NCBI GenBank assembly: GCA_029238175.1
Contig: JAQWGO010000129.1
Span: 1-64,000 of the forward strand
Source: Henriciella sp.
GTDB lineage: Bacteria; Pseudomonadota; Alphaproteobacteria; Caulobacterales; Hyphomonadaceae
DNA length: 64,000 bases
Reading direction: 5' to 3'
Below the pieces are notes generated by a model. That model was not told the origin of the DNA and searched no databases. It saw only the letters and a program-made list of their open reading frames with translations. Below, piece after piece: positions 27,228 through 37,359 of the stretch (positions within the stretch are counted from its first letter, which is position 1; each line of letters begins with the position of its first letter). A program made the translations under genes and the position numbers.

Positions 27228-28070
27228 ATGACCAGCAAGATAGAAATCGCCCCTTTAGCGGGGGCTCTTGGCGCCGAAATCTACGGCGTTGATTTGACAC
27301 GCAGCCTCACAAACCAAGAGTTTGCTGAAATCATGCAAGCTTTCTTGGATTATCAGGTCATCTTTTTCCGCGATCAGCATGATCTTACGCCTGAGCAGCA
27401 TAAAGCGTTCGCAAGCCGGTTTGGGTCTTTAAACGTGCATCCTTATGTGGCTGGTATGGCGGGGCACCCAGAGCTTCTGGAAATCATCAAAGAGCCTGAA
27501 GACAAATTGAACTTTGGGGGTGGCTGGCATTCGGATATGTCATTCTTGGAGGTCCCAGCTTTGGGGTCCATCCTTTATGCGTTGGAGGTGCCTCAATATG
27601 GGGGCGACACGCTTTTCGCGAGCCAGAGTAAAGCTTATGATGCGTTGTCTGATGGTATGAAAGACATGCTCTCCGGTTTGTCGGCCGTCCATTCCGCAAG
27701 TCGCGAGTATAGCGCAAAAGGGGCATCAGCGCAGGCAAGGTCTTCTATGCAATCGACACAGGTTCAAGAAGCGCCGGAATACGAACATCCGGTTGTTCGC
27801 ACGCACCCTCAAACGGGTCGCAAGGGGCTCTACATCAATCCAGCCTTTACGCTTCGTTTCTCAGGTATGACGAAGCGCGAGAGCAAATCATTGCTCGATT
27901 TCCTGTTCGATCATTCCCGGGACGAGCGATTTACGTGCCGATTCAGGTGGCAGAAGGGATCGCTTGCGTTTTGGGACAATCGCTGCTGCTGGCATTACGC
28001 TTTGAATGACTATCCCGGGCAGCGCCGCCATATGCGCCGCGCAACGATAAATGGGGATAAACCCTACTAG
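27228..28070 (+). CDS. TauD/TfdA-family 2-oxoglutarate dioxygenase
   Basis: A 280-residue Fe(II)/2-oxoglutarate dioxygenase. The iron-binding HxD is in WHSDMSF (about residue 101) and the distal histidine in CWHYALNDY (about 255), with the 2OG-binding arginine following in GQRRHMRR. Relatives hydroxylate taurine, alkylsulfates or phenoxyacetates; the substrate here is not determined. The ATG at 27228 fits the family N-terminus (IEIAPLAGALGAEIYGVDL); an upstream TTG at 27192 would add 12 residues. Its stop codon overlaps that of phaC in the palindrome CTAG. Confidence 0.92.
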   Translation: MTSKIEIAPLAGALGAEIYGVDLTRSLTNQEFAEIMQAFLDYQVIFFRDQHDLTPEQHKAFASRFGSLNVHPYVAGMAGHPELLEIIKEPEDKLNFGGGWHSDMSFLEVPALGSILYALEVPQYGGDTLFASQSKAYDALSDGMKDMLSGLSAVHSASREYSAKGASAQARSSMQSTQVQEAPEYEHPVVRTHPQTGRKGLYINPAFTLRFSGMTKRESKSLLDFLFDHSRDERFTCRFRWQKGSLAFWDNRCCWHYALNDYPGQRRHMRRATINGDKPY

Positions 28071-29998
28071 TCTTGGGGCATCCATCCGGCTGGAATACGA
28101 AACTTCGGTTTCTTAGTCTTCTTTTGACGCGGCACGCCTTTAGCTGGGAATGTGCCGTCTGAATAAGGTCCAGCAGGCGTCTTCCCGGCCTGAATGTCGC
28201 CCATTCGCATAGGGGCGTACTGTCCCGGCGCATCACCCAGATTGCGATCAACGGGCTTCACCGAATCGACTTTCTTGCCTGAAAGCGGCTTGAGCCATTC
28301 CCACCAGCTCGGCCACCAAGAACCTTGTACTTCTTCTGAGGCGCTTAGCCATTTGCCCGGATTGTCGGGTAGACTTAGGTTCACCCAGTGCTGATACTTA
28401 TTCGCATCTGGATGGTTGATGACGCCGGCAATATGCCCAGATCCGGCGAGCGTGAACGTAACGTCCCCGCCATAATTTTGCGCGCCTTTATAGATCGAAT
28501 GCCATGGGCAGATGTGATCGCTGCGACTGGCCTGCATGTAGACTGGAACTTTGATGTCGCCAACGGATACGGGTTCCCCAAAGACTTTGAAATTGCCCTT
28601 TGAAAGCGCGTTTTCATTGTAAAGGTCTTTTAGATAGGTCTTGTGCGTCGGCCCCGGGATATTGGTTTGATCAGCGTTCCAGAACAGCAAATCAAATGGG
28701 CGCGGCTGCTTGCCCAGCATGTAATTGTCGACCACATAACGCCAAACAAGATCTGCTGGACGCAACCAGTTAAAAGTCTCGCCCATCATCTCGCCGGGCA
28801 TAATTCCGTCATGTTCTTCGACGACATCATCAATCTGCGTTAGCGCGTCATCGCCAGTGAAAATCTTTAACTCACCAGCTTGGGTGAAGTCTGACTGCGA
28901 TGCAAAATATGTCGCCGAGTTGACGCGTTTGTCTTTGGTCTTGGCCATGTGTGCGAGCGCTGACGTTAGTAGCGTGCCACCAATGCAATATCCAATCGCG
29001 TTGACGTCTTTTGATCCGCTAGCTTCCGTAACTGCAGAAAGCGCCGCGAGGACACCGTGCTCAATATAATCATCCCAAGTGAAATTCTTGGTCTCCTCAT
29101 CAGCTGACCGCCAAGATACCACAAATGTGTTCAGACGCTTCGATAATAGCCACCGGATCATGGAGTTGGCAGGCTGCAAGTCTAAAATATAGAACTTGTT
29201 GATCCATGGCGGGAAGATCAGCATTGGCCGTTCGCGCATTTTCTTGCGCGACGGATTATAGTGGATCACCTCAATCAGCTTGTTACGAAAAATGACCTTT
29301 CCCTTGGCCGTCGCAACATTCTCACCAACGGTGAAAGCGTCTTCGTCAGTTTGTTTGATAGACAAACGGCCATCGCCGCGTTGCAGATCGCGGCGGGCGT
29401 TGCGCAAACCATCCAGAACACTTTGTCCGCCGGTTTCAATCATCGCGCGAAGGGCCGCGGGGTTTGTTGCGGGCAGGTTTGTCGGCGCCATCGCGTCGAC
29501 TAATTGTCCGACAAAGAACCGTGCTTTCGACTGTGTCTCGTCATCTAATTCAGGCGCTGCCGCGTCGATCAGGCCGTTCATCCAGTCTGAGTTTAGCTGC
29601 CAAGCGCGGCGCATAAAATCGAACGCTGGGTTCGCCGTCCATTCGGGATCAGAGAAACGACGATCTTTCGGCAATTCTGACCCAGAAGCCATTGATTGAA
29701 ACAGGTTCATCCAGCCCTGCATTAAGGTCATCATCGCATGGCCAGCTTTTTCAGGGTTACGAGCTAGGGCTGCGCCAACCTGCATTTGGGCTTCGAAACC
29801 GCCAAACGGATCAGGCCGTTGCGGTGTCATAGGTCCACCAGCGACCTTGGCCAGCATGTCAGTGATAAGGCCTTGCGCTTCTTTGTTCGCTTCTAAAAGC
29901 GTAGCCGAAAGCTGCTGCATCCTTTGCGGATTCAGATCTTTGAACATGTTTGGCAGCGTACTGCTCCCAATTTGGTCAAATTTTGTACTATTGGTCAT
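28067..29998 (-). CDS. phaC: Class I poly(3-hydroxyalkanoate) synthase
   Basis: A 643-residue PHA polymerase. The nucleophile cysteine is in GYCIGG (near residue 336), the lipase-like box with Cys in place of Ser. The catalytic Asp is in SRSDHICPW and the His in GSGHIAGVIN. The N-terminal domain carries FPPWINKFYILDL. It polymerises 3-hydroxyacyl-CoA into storage granules. The start at 29998 has GCAGG just upstream; a longer frame starts at 30031. No phaA/phaB lie nearby, though the crotonase and dehydrogenases further on could supply precursors. Confidence 0.95.
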   Translation of the reverse strand: MTNSTKFDQIGSSTLPNMFKDLNPQRMQQLSATLLEANKEAQGLITDMLAKVAGGPMTPQRPDPFGGFEAQMQVGAALARNPEKAGHAMMTLMQGWMNLFQSMASGSELPKDRRFSDPEWTANPAFDFMRRAWQLNSDWMNGLIDAAAPELDDETQSKARFFVGQLVDAMAPTNLPATNPAALRAMIETGGQSVLDGLRNARRDLQRGDGRLSIKQTDEDAFTVGENVATAKGKVIFRNKLIEVIHYNPSRKKMRERPMLIFPPWINKFYILDLQPANSMIRWLLSKRLNTFVVSWRSADEETKNFTWDDYIEHGVLAALSAVTEASGSKDVNAIGYCIGGTLLTSALAHMAKTKDKRVNSATYFASQSDFTQAGELKIFTGDDALTQIDDVVEEHDGIMPGEMMGETFNWLRPADLVWRYVVDNYMLGKQPRPFDLLFWNADQTNIPGPTHKTYLKDLYNENALSKGNFKVFGEPVSVGDIKVPVYMQASRSDHICPWHSIYKGAQNYGGDVTFTLAGSGHIAGVINHPDANKYQHWVNLSLPDNPGKWLSASEEVQGSWWPSWWEWLKPLSGKKVDSVKPVDRNLGDAPGQYAPMRMGDIQAGKTPAGPYSDGTFPAKGVPRQKKTKKPKFRIPAGWMPQD

Positions 29999-30081
29999 CA
30001 GACCTGCTCTCGCCATTCTGTGAGAAGCCATATAGGACTAAAACGACTTAAGTTTTATGAGTCTATACCGGGAAATTAATA

Positions 30082-30486
30082 ATGCGCGCTGTGATTTTCG
30101 TAACTTTTGCCCTTTTGGCCGGATGTGCGACCTCTCTTGAGAAGGTTCAGAGCATGCGTGATGCTGCGCCAGAGTGGTATGATGCGCGCAAAGTTGAGAT
30201 TGGTGGCGAAGGTTATCCAAGCGTTGGCGATATTCCAACGATAACACGCGAAAACCGCCCCGGTACGCAGCTTCGTATTTCTCGCGAAGACACGTTAGCG
30301 GCTCTTCGGTTGTTCCAAACTGATCTCAGGGCGACGGGCGCTGAAGAAACTGCTCAGGCCATGCTGTCTTGGGCGATTGCGAATCGACGAGCGGTTGAGG
30401 GGCAGGTTGCTGCTCCCGATTTCCTGACCGACGAAGATGTCCAAGCGCTGAAGGCTGTTTTTGATACGCCGCGTGGACGCCTTTAA
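30082..30486 (+). CDS. Small predicted lipoprotein
   Basis: A 134-residue protein with an N-terminal signal (MRAVIFVTFALLAGC) whose lipobox LAGC puts the modified cysteine at residue 15. The mature part is mixed alpha/beta with no motif I recognise (YPSVGDIPT, then several helices). It lies 35 bases upstream of alaC on the same strand and may share its transcript. The family is unknown; a periplasmic, membrane-attached location is inferred. Confidence 0.75.
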   Translation: MRAVIFVTFALLAGCATSLEKVQSMRDAAPEWYDARKVEIGGEGYPSVGDIPTITRENRPGTQLRISREDTLAALRLFQTDLRATGAEETAQAMLSWAIANRRAVEGQVAAPDFLTDEDVQALKAVFDTPRGRL

Positions 30487-30521
30487 ACCTCATAAAATTC
30501 TGAACTATTGGAGATCCGCTC

Positions 30522-31718
30522 ATGCGCGGTGAATTTCACAAAATCCGGCGCTTGCCGCCTTACGTCTTTGAACAAGTCAATCGCCGCAAGGCTGAGCTTC
30601 GTGGCAATGGCGCCGACATTATCGACCTTGGCATGGGTAATCCCGATATGCCGACCCCGCCGCATATCGTTGAAAAACTGGCGGAAACCGCCCGTAAGCC
30701 AGACGTACATGGATATTCTGCATCGCGCGGTATTCCGGGCCTAAGACGCTCGCTGGTCAACTATTACGATCGCCGTTTTGGCGTTAAGCTGGATAAGAAC
30801 CGCGAAGTCGTGGTGACGCTTGGCTCTAAAGAAGGGTTCGCTAACCTCGCTCAGGCGATTACCGCGCCCGGCGATGTCATCTTGGCACCTGACCCATCTT
30901 ATCCGCTGCATCATTTCGGTTTCATCATGGCGGGGGCATCTATCCGGGCGATCCCGGCGCCGACGCCTGAGGAATATTTGCGCGGGATCAGTAAAGCGAT
31001 CCGCTATTCTGTTCCCCCGCCAACTGCGATGGTGCTTTGCTACCCGTCAAATCCGACGGCAGACGTTTGTGATCTGGAATTCTATAAAGATGCAGTTGCG
31101 CTCGCGAAAAAGCACGACCTCTATATCTTGTCAGATCTTGCTTACAATGAGATCTATTTCGAAGAGCCCACCCCCTCGATTTTGCAGGTGAACGGCGCGA
31201 AAGATATCGCGGTTGAGACGACGACAATGTCGAAAACCTATTCGATGGCCGGATGGCGCATTGGTTTTGCTGCTGGCAATGAGCGTTTGATCGGGGCTTT
31301 GGCTCGGGTAAAATCATATCTCGACTATGGGGCATTTACGCCAATACAGGTTGCGGCCTGCGCGGCGCTTGATGGACCACAAGATTGTGTTGATGAGTTT
31401 CGCCAAATTTACAAATCCCGCCGAGACGTTTTGGTGGAAAGCTTTGGCCGCGCCGGATGGGAAATTCCGGTCCCGGAGGCGTCCATGTTTGCGTGGGCAA
31501 AAATCCCGCCGCAATGCGGTGACATGCGCAGCTTGGAATTTGCTCTGAAGCTTATGAACGAAGCCGATGTGGCGGTTGCGCCCGGGGCAGGGTTTGGTGA
31601 GCATGGTGATCGCCATGTCCGTATCGCTCTTGTCGAAAACGAACAGCGCATCCGCCAAGCAGCGCGCAATATTAAAAAGTTTCTAGGGAAGCTGGAAGCT
31701 GAAGGACCATCATCGTGA
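30522..31718 (+). CDS. alaC: Alanine-type PLP aminotransferase
   Basis: A 398-residue fold-type I aminotransferase. PLP lysine is in SKTYSMAGWRIGF; substrate-carboxylate arginine near the C-terminus in HVRIALVEN. The N-terminal MRGEFHKIRRLPPYVF and the order alaC-hom-glpX-recJ match alphaproteobacterial AlaC-type enzymes, which are often annotated as LL-diaminopimelate aminotransferase. It most likely makes alanine from pyruvate. GGAG lies eight bases before the ATG. The stop codon overlaps the hom GTG start (GTGA). Confidence 0.88.
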   Translation: MRGEFHKIRRLPPYVFEQVNRRKAELRGNGADIIDLGMGNPDMPTPPHIVEKLAETARKPDVHGYSASRGIPGLRRSLVNYYDRRFGVKLDKNREVVVTLGSKEGFANLAQAITAPGDVILAPDPSYPLHHFGFIMAGASIRAIPAPTPEEYLRGISKAIRYSVPPPTAMVLCYPSNPTADVCDLEFYKDAVALAKKHDLYILSDLAYNEIYFEEPTPSILQVNGAKDIAVETTTMSKTYSMAGWRIGFAAGNERLIGALARVKSYLDYGAFTPIQVAACAALDGPQDCVDEFRQIYKSRRDVLVESFGRAGWEIPVPEASMFAWAKIPPQCGDMRSLEFALKLMNEADVAVAPGAGFGEHGDRHVRIALVENEQRIRQAARNIKKFLGKLEAEGPSS

Positions 31719-32998
31719 AAACAGTAAAACTAGGAATTGCCGGGCTTGGCCATGTCGGCTGCGGCTTGATCGAGCTCGTTGAGCGCCAGACTGAGCTGCG
31801 TCTCCCCGGTAAAGTTGAAATCGTCGGTGTTTCGGCGCGCAGTCGCAATCGAAATCGCCCGGTCGATATTTCAAATTATCGCTGGTTCGATGATGCGGCC
31901 ACATTGGCCGAAGACCCGGAAGTTGATGTTTTTGTTGAATTGATGGGCGGCTCAGATGGCCCAGCCAAGTTCGCTGTTGAAGAAGCGATCAAGTTTAAGA
32001 AACATGTCGTCACCGCCAACAAAGCGCTTATTGCGATGCATGGCCAATCGCTTGAGCGACAGGCACAGGCCGCTGGCGTTGATTTGATGTTCGAAGCTGC
32101 CGTTGCTGGCGGCGTTCCAATCGTTCGCGTCCTTCGCGACTCGCTAACGGGTGTGTCAGTCACGCGTGTCGCAGGCATCCTGAATGGAACGTGTAATTAC
32201 CTGACCACTCAGATGCTTGAGACAGGACGTTCCTATGATGCCGTCCTCGAAGAGGCGCAAAAGCTTGGCTATGCCGAAGCCGACCCGACTCTTGATGTAT
32301 CGGGTATGGATGCTGCCCATAAAGCCGCCATTCTTGCTTCAATCGCGTTCACCGCTGATCTCGATTTCAGTAAAGTGTCCGTCAAAGGCGTCGAAACGGT
32401 TGAGTTGATGGACCTAAACCTCGCTGATCGTCTTGGCTTGCGAATTAAGCTTATTGCCGAAGGTGTTCTGACCGATGAAGGCGTTGTTTGCCGGGTCGCC
32501 CCGATGGCGATGAAAACGTCCCACCCGTTGGCACGTGTAAACGGTGCGCTGAACACGGTTCGTGTCGAAGGTGATCCGCTTGGCGCTGTAACATTGACGG
32601 GCCCCGGGGCTGGTGCAGGCCCAACCGCGAGCGCGGTAATGGGTGACATCGCAAAGCTTTTTAGCCCAACGGCGCGCTCCCCATTTGGCCGCGCTGCGCA
32701 CCACAAAGCACGCACATTTGTCGCTGGAAAATCTGATGAACGTTCTGCGTTCTTCCTGCGCGCAAAACTCGCCGACCGCCCCGGCGCATTGGCAAGTTTA
32801 AGTGAAGCTTTGGCCGCGCATGGTGTCTCTATAGACAAACTTCTTCAGGATTCAGCTGATGACAGCGATGTCTCGCCCGTTGCAATTGTGACGCATGAGT
32901 GTAGTCGCGGAGACATAGATGCCGCGTCGGATCGTCTTGCTGCGCTTGAGACTATTGTGGGGGCGCCGCAGGTCATTCAAATCGACGCCGCCGAATAG
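31715..32998 (+). CDS. hom: Homoserine dehydrogenase
   Basis: A 427-residue NAD(P)-dependent enzyme turning aspartate semialdehyde into homoserine for threonine and methionine synthesis. It has the dinucleotide motif GIAGLGHVGCG, the catalytic region GGVPIVRVLRDSL, GILNGTCNY, and a C-terminal ACT domain (from about residue 345, KLADRPGALASLSEAL) for feedback control. It uses a GTG start overlapping the alaC stop, with GAAGGA nine bases upstream, so the two are translationally coupled. Confidence 0.96.
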   Translation: MKTVKLGIAGLGHVGCGLIELVERQTELRLPGKVEIVGVSARSRNRNRPVDISNYRWFDDAATLAEDPEVDVFVELMGGSDGPAKFAVEEAIKFKKHVVTANKALIAMHGQSLERQAQAAGVDLMFEAAVAGGVPIVRVLRDSLTGVSVTRVAGILNGTCNYLTTQMLETGRSYDAVLEEAQKLGYAEADPTLDVSGMDAAHKAAILASIAFTADLDFSKVSVKGVETVELMDLNLADRLGLRIKLIAEGVLTDEGVVCRVAPMAMKTSHPLARVNGALNTVRVEGDPLGAVTLTGPGAGAGPTASAVMGDIAKLFSPTARSPFGRAAHHKARTFVAGKSDERSAFFLRAKLADRPGALASLSEALAAHGVSIDKLLQDSADDSDVSPVAIVTHECSRGDIDAASDRLAALETIVGAPQVIQIDAAE

Positions 32999-33039
32999 AG
33001 TTTTACAGGGAACCGGGGCGAACCTCGGGGGAGAAAAAC

Positions 33040-33993
33040 ATGACCGAGAGTGTCCTGATTCCACATTTGGCTGATGCCATGGTGCGCGTGACCGAAGTGG
33101 CTGCAATCGCAGCTGAAACAATGGCCGGACGCGGCGACGAGAAGGCGGCTGACGCTGCCGCCGTCGATGCGATGCGCACAGCCTTCAACGCTGTCGATTT
33201 TCAAGGCCGAGTTGTTATCGGCGAGGGTGAACGCGACGAAGCCCCAATGCTTTACATTGGCGAAGAAGTCGGCACAGGCAACGGCCCAGCAATCGACATC
33301 GCGCTTGATCCGCTAGAGGGCACAACCCTTACCGCAAAAGCTATGGCGAACGCACTTGCTGTTCTAGCCATCGCGCCGCGCGGCGGCCTGCTATACGCAC
33401 CCGATACCTATATGGATAAGATCGCTATTGGTGGCGGCTATCCCGAAGGCATTATCGACCTCGACGCGACCGCAGGTGAAAACATTACAGAGATGGCGAA
33501 AGCCAAAGGCATGGCTGTTACTGATATGACGGCCTGCGTTCTGGACCGTCCGCGCCATGCCGATATCCTTGAAAGCCTGCGCAGCGTTGGCGCTCGAATT
33601 AGTTTGATCTCCGATGGTGATGTCGCTGGCGTGATCAACACCACAAACCCGATGACAGGCATTGATCTCTATGTCGGCCAAGGCGGGGCGCCAGAGGGTG
33701 TTCTTGCTGCTGCTGCGCTAAAATGTGTTGGTGGCCAGATGCAGGGCCGTCTAGTTTTCCGCAATGATGACGAACGCCGCCGCGCTGATCGTACAGGGAT
33801 CACTGACTACGATAAAAAGTATGACCTAAACGGCCTCGCTTCTGGCGAAACTGTATTCTGCGCAACGGGCGTTACCAAAGGCGGCCTCGTTGACGGCGTC
33901 ATTCGCCGCGGCGGCGTGATCGAAACAGACACACTTGTGATGAGCAGCGCCGACGGTATGGTTCGCAAAATTAAGTCTTACCATCGCGCGTAA
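33040..33993 (+). CDS. glpX: Class II fructose-1,6-bisphosphatase
   Basis: A 317-residue GlpX-type phosphatase for gluconeogenesis. Metal-binding motifs are GEGERDEAPML and DPLEGTT, and the substrate loop is GGGYPEG. GGGGGAG precedes the ATG by six bases. It is third in alaC-hom-glpX-recJ. No class I enzyme is visible in the window. Confidence 0.96.
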   Translation: MTESVLIPHLADAMVRVTEVAAIAAETMAGRGDEKAADAAAVDAMRTAFNAVDFQGRVVIGEGERDEAPMLYIGEEVGTGNGPAIDIALDPLEGTTLTAKAMANALAVLAIAPRGGLLYAPDTYMDKIAIGGGYPEGIIDLDATAGENITEMAKAKGMAVTDMTACVLDRPRHADILESLRSVGARISLISDGDVAGVINTTNPMTGIDLYVGQGGAPEGVLAAAALKCVGGQMQGRLVFRNDDERRRADRTGITDYDKKYDLNGLASGETVFCATGVTKGGLVDGVIRRGGVIETDTLVMSSADGMVRKIKSYHRA

Positions 33994-34040
33994 GTGCTAA
34001 GCACGTTTCAAACCTTCTCGAGTCATGATTGAATTCGATC

Positions 34041-35813
34041 ATGACGAACAACTCATTTTCCGTGCCTGATTCTTTCGGTGGCCGCTATTGGTCCATGCGA
34101 GAGCAGGATGATGCCGCTATTCGCGCGCTAACCCCTGCGCTTGGTGGGAATGACCTTCTCGCGCGCCTGTTGGCCCCGCGCGGGACAAAGGCTGATGAGG
34201 TTGAAACGTTTCTAAATCCAACCTTGCGTGCGCTGTTTCCTGACCCAGCTAGTTTTCAGGATATGATGAAGGCCGCTGAGCTTGTTCTCGATGCGATCAT
34301 TGACGGTCAGCAGGTCACCGTGTTTGCCGATTATGATGTAGACGGGGGTACTAGTTCTGCAACGCTCGCGCGATATTTCCGCGCTTGGGGGCGCGAGTTG
34401 GGGCTTTATGTGCCTGACCGTCTGTTGGAGGGGTACGGCCCTAGTCCCGAAGCGTTTGAACACCTCAAAGCGCAAGGCGCTGATCTTGTTATCACCGTCG
34501 ATTGCGGCGCGGCGGCAACGGCTGCCTTAGCTAAAGCGGTCGCGATTGATCTGCCTGTTATCGTGATTGATCACCACTTGATGGGCAAGACGCCGCCAGA
34601 ATGCGCGGCGCTCGTAAATCCAAATCGCGCCGATGATGAAAGCGGGCAGGGGCACCTTGCGGCGGCAGGGGTCGTCTATGTGTTCGTTGCGGCTTTGAAT
34701 AAGTTGGCGCGCGAACGCGGCATCGCGCCAGATGGCGGGTTGCCAAACATCCTCGATTAGTTGGACCTCTGCGCCCTAGGAACGCTTTGCGATATGTCGC
34801 CGCTCGTTGGCGCAAACAGAGCTTTCGTCAAGCAAGGCTTGAAGATTTTGGAACGCGGCGGAAATACCGGATTGCGCGCCCTCGCGGATGTCGCGGGCAT
34901 CGGTAAAATCGAAACCGTCTATCATGCAACTTTTGTGCTTGGGCCGCGATTGAACGCGGGTGGACGCGTGGGTGACCCGTGGCTGGCAGCTAAGCTGCTG
35001 GCAACCGATGACCGAACCGAGGCTTTAGAGTTAGCAGAACGCCTGCACGGCCTTAACGATGAGCGCAAAGCGGTTGAAAGCGCGATCCTAGAACAGGCGA
35101 GTGTCGAAGCTCAAAAACAGATCGATGCTAATCCAGACACAGGCATCATAATTGCTGCCGGTGAAGGCTGGCATCCCGGCGTCATCGGCATCGTCGCTGG
35201 GCGCTTGAAAGACCGCTTTCATTTGCCAGCAATCGTCATCGGCTGGGGCGCTGGCCTGGGCCCAGTGGCGAAAGGTTCCGCGCGATCTGTGCGCGGTGTG
35301 AATATTGGCGACGCAATCTCCGCAGCCGCAAAACAAGGCATTATCCTGTCTGGCGGAGGGCACGCGATGGCGGGCGGTCTGAGCTTGGAGCCAGATCAAC
35401 TGCCTGTGCTGCGCGATTGGATGGACAAGCATATGGCAGATTTCCGCGAAGAGCGCGAAGCCGCCAAAGAGCTAACAATCGATGCACTCCTCGCCACATC
35501 ACAAGTTACGCCTGAGCTGTACGACACGTTGCAAACGCTTGGGCCTTTCGGGCAAGGCGCGCCTGAGCCCGTCTTCGCGCTTCGAGATGTTGAGATTACC
35601 CACACACGCCTGATTGGTGAGAGCCATTTAAAGATTACGGTCGAAGACGCCGGAAGCCGGGTTGATGCTTTGGTTTGGCGCTGTATCGGAACACCGCTTG
35701 GTGATGCCCTAATACAGCGGGGACGGGTCCATCTGGCGGGCCGTCTAAAAGACAATGAATGGAATGGCCGCCGTACCGCGCAAATCGAAGTGATTGATGC
35801 GGCGCGGGCTTAG
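34041..35813 (+). pseudogene. recJ: recJ, single-stranded-DNA exonuclease, interrupted by an in-frame amber codon
   Basis: The frame codes for a complete RecJ of about 590 residues except for a TAG at 34758-34760 (codon 240). Before it are the DHH-domain motifs FADYDVDGG and VIDHHL; after it, in the same frame and without gap, are LDLCALGTLCDMSPL (the direct continuation of the conserved block NILD-x-LDL), DHHA1-type GGGHAMAGG and the OB-fold. Homologues have a residue such as Trp, Leu or Tyr at this place, so one base change could create the stop. Either recJ is inactivated, the two halves (34041-34760, and from TTG 34761 or ATG 34794 to 35813) are made separately, or it is a sequencing error. 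Confidence 0.9.
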
Positions 35814-35947
35814 CGCCTCGACTAATTCATAACCTGCATAGCCCCTATGCCGAACTTGTTACTTTCTGCTGACAGGTTCTGGCACTAAATGTACTCTATA
35901 TTCGAAAGAGACGCCAAAAATGGCGCATGAAATGCAAGGTTCCTCCC

Positions 35948-36496
35948 ATGTTCAAACTTCTGTTTGTGTCCGCTGCGTTGGCAGCGATGACGCCGGTGGC
36001 CTCCGCCGCCTCTAATAATTCTTCGCCTGCCGAATTGCTCGTTTCTGATGCTGCTAGCCAGATCAGTCACGCTGAACGCGAGCGCATTGCTGATTCTGTT
36101 CTTGAGCACATGGACGTCAACGCAATCGCGCGTTTTACGCTCGGTCGCCATGGCAGAGCGATGAGTGAAACTGACAAGGCCCGGTTCGCCAGTGCCTTTG
36201 AAAACTTCTTACGCCGCCAGATCGAAATGAACGCTTCAGAGTTTATTGGTGTCCAAATCAAAGTCACAAAGACCGTAGAGCGTAACGCGCGCGACGCCGT
36301 TGTTACAACGCAAGTCGAAGGCAATGGCTCACCGATCACACTCCGCTGGCGCGTGATTGAACGCGGCGGTAAATGGTCCGTCGTCGATCTTGAGTTCGCG
36401 GGTCTGTGGTTGGCAATTGAGCAGCGTGCGCAGGTGTCTGCGATCCTTGATCGTCCGGGTGTTGATATCGAGGATGTCATCGCAACTTTCGGTTAG
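35948..36496 (+). CDS. MlaC/Ttg2D-like periplasmic phospholipid-binding protein
   Basis: A 182-residue secreted protein. Signal peptide MFKLLFVSAALAAMTPVASA (residues 1-20) and an MlaC-type domain with LGRHGRAMSETDKARFASAF and FLRRQIE in the middle, and a WRVIERGGKWSVVDLEFAG segment near the end. MlaC carries phospholipids between the outer and inner membrane. Other mla genes are absent, so it may serve a distant Mla system. The start at 35948 opens the signal peptide and has AAGG seven bases upstream. Confidence 0.85.
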   Translation: MFKLLFVSAALAAMTPVASAASNNSSPAELLVSDAASQISHAERERIADSVLEHMDVNAIARFTLGRHGRAMSETDKARFASAFENFLRRQIEMNASEFIGVQIKVTKTVERNARDAVVTTQVEGNGSPITLRWRVIERGGKWSVVDLEFAGLWLAIEQRAQVSAILDRPGVDIEDVIATFG

Positions 36497-36534
36497 GTCT
36501 TTGCGCCGCTAGCTGAATAGCTTAGGTCGCCCAC

Positions 36535-37359
36535 ATGGCTGATTTCCTTTCTCAATATGGCATCTTAATTCTCGCTCTTGTTGGATGCGGACTATTTAGC
36601 GGCCTCGCGGCTGGTCTTTTCGGGATCGGCGGCGGGGCCATTATTGTTCCGGTTCTGATGATTCTGTTTGAGAGCTTGGGGTTCAGTGAAACGGCGAGCC
36701 ACGTTGCAATCGCGACCTCTCTTGCGACCATCATTCTGACATCGGCACGTTCCGTTATGGCGCATAACAAGCTTGGGGCCGTTGACTGGTACGTCGTGAA
36801 AACTTGGGCGCCGTGGATTATGCTCGGCGCAATCGTTGGACAGCTAGTTGCAGGCGGGCTTTCATCGGTCGCGCTAAAGGCTTTTTTCGGTGCGATGGCG
36901 TTTCTTCTTGCCGCGCAACTCTTCTTCGGCCGGCCAAGTTGGAAACTCGCAGATGAATTGCCTAAAGGCGTAGGCCGTGCCGGCCTTGGCGGAGGCATTG
37001 GGATATTGTCGGCCCTCATGGGAATTGGCGGCGGCACGTTTGGCGTCAGTTTGATGACGGTGTGTGGCAAGGCGATCCATAAAGCCGTCGCAACGGCGGC
37101 TGGATTTGGTATCGCGATCGGTCTGCCAAGCGCTTTCACGGCGATCTATACCGGATGGGGGCAAGAGGGATTGCCGCCATTCTCGCTCGGCTATGTCAAT
37201 CTCGCGGCGTTCGGCCTTATTTCGATCTTTACGGTGACGATGGCCCCCGTTGGGGCGAAACTGGCGCATAGCTTAGATGCGGCGCTCTTGAAGCGCCTTT
37301 TCGGCATCTTGTTAGCGTTTGTAGCGGTCAAAATGCTTTGGGATGTTATTGGCGGATAA
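36535..37359 (+). CDS. TauE/SafE-family sulfite or organic-acid exporter
   Basis: A 274-residue membrane protein with about eight helices and the internal duplication typical of TauE/SafE: LFGIGGGAIIVPVLM in the first half and LMGIGGGTFGVSLM in the second. Members export sulfite, sulfonates or related anions. The substrate cannot be read here. It follows the MlaC-like gene by 38 bases and overlaps the convergent protease gene by 14 bases. Confidence 0.93.
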   Translation: MADFLSQYGILILALVGCGLFSGLAAGLFGIGGGAIIVPVLMILFESLGFSETASHVAIATSLATIILTSARSVMAHNKLGAVDWYVVKTWAPWIMLGAIVGQLVAGGLSSVALKAFFGAMAFLLAAQLFFGRPSWKLADELPKGVGRAGLGGGIGILSALMGIGGGTFGVSLMTVCGKAIHKAVATAAGFGIAIGLPSAFTAIYTGWGQEGLPPFSLGYVNLAAFGLISIFTVTMAPVGAKLAHSLDAALLKRLFGILLAFVAVKMLWDVIGG

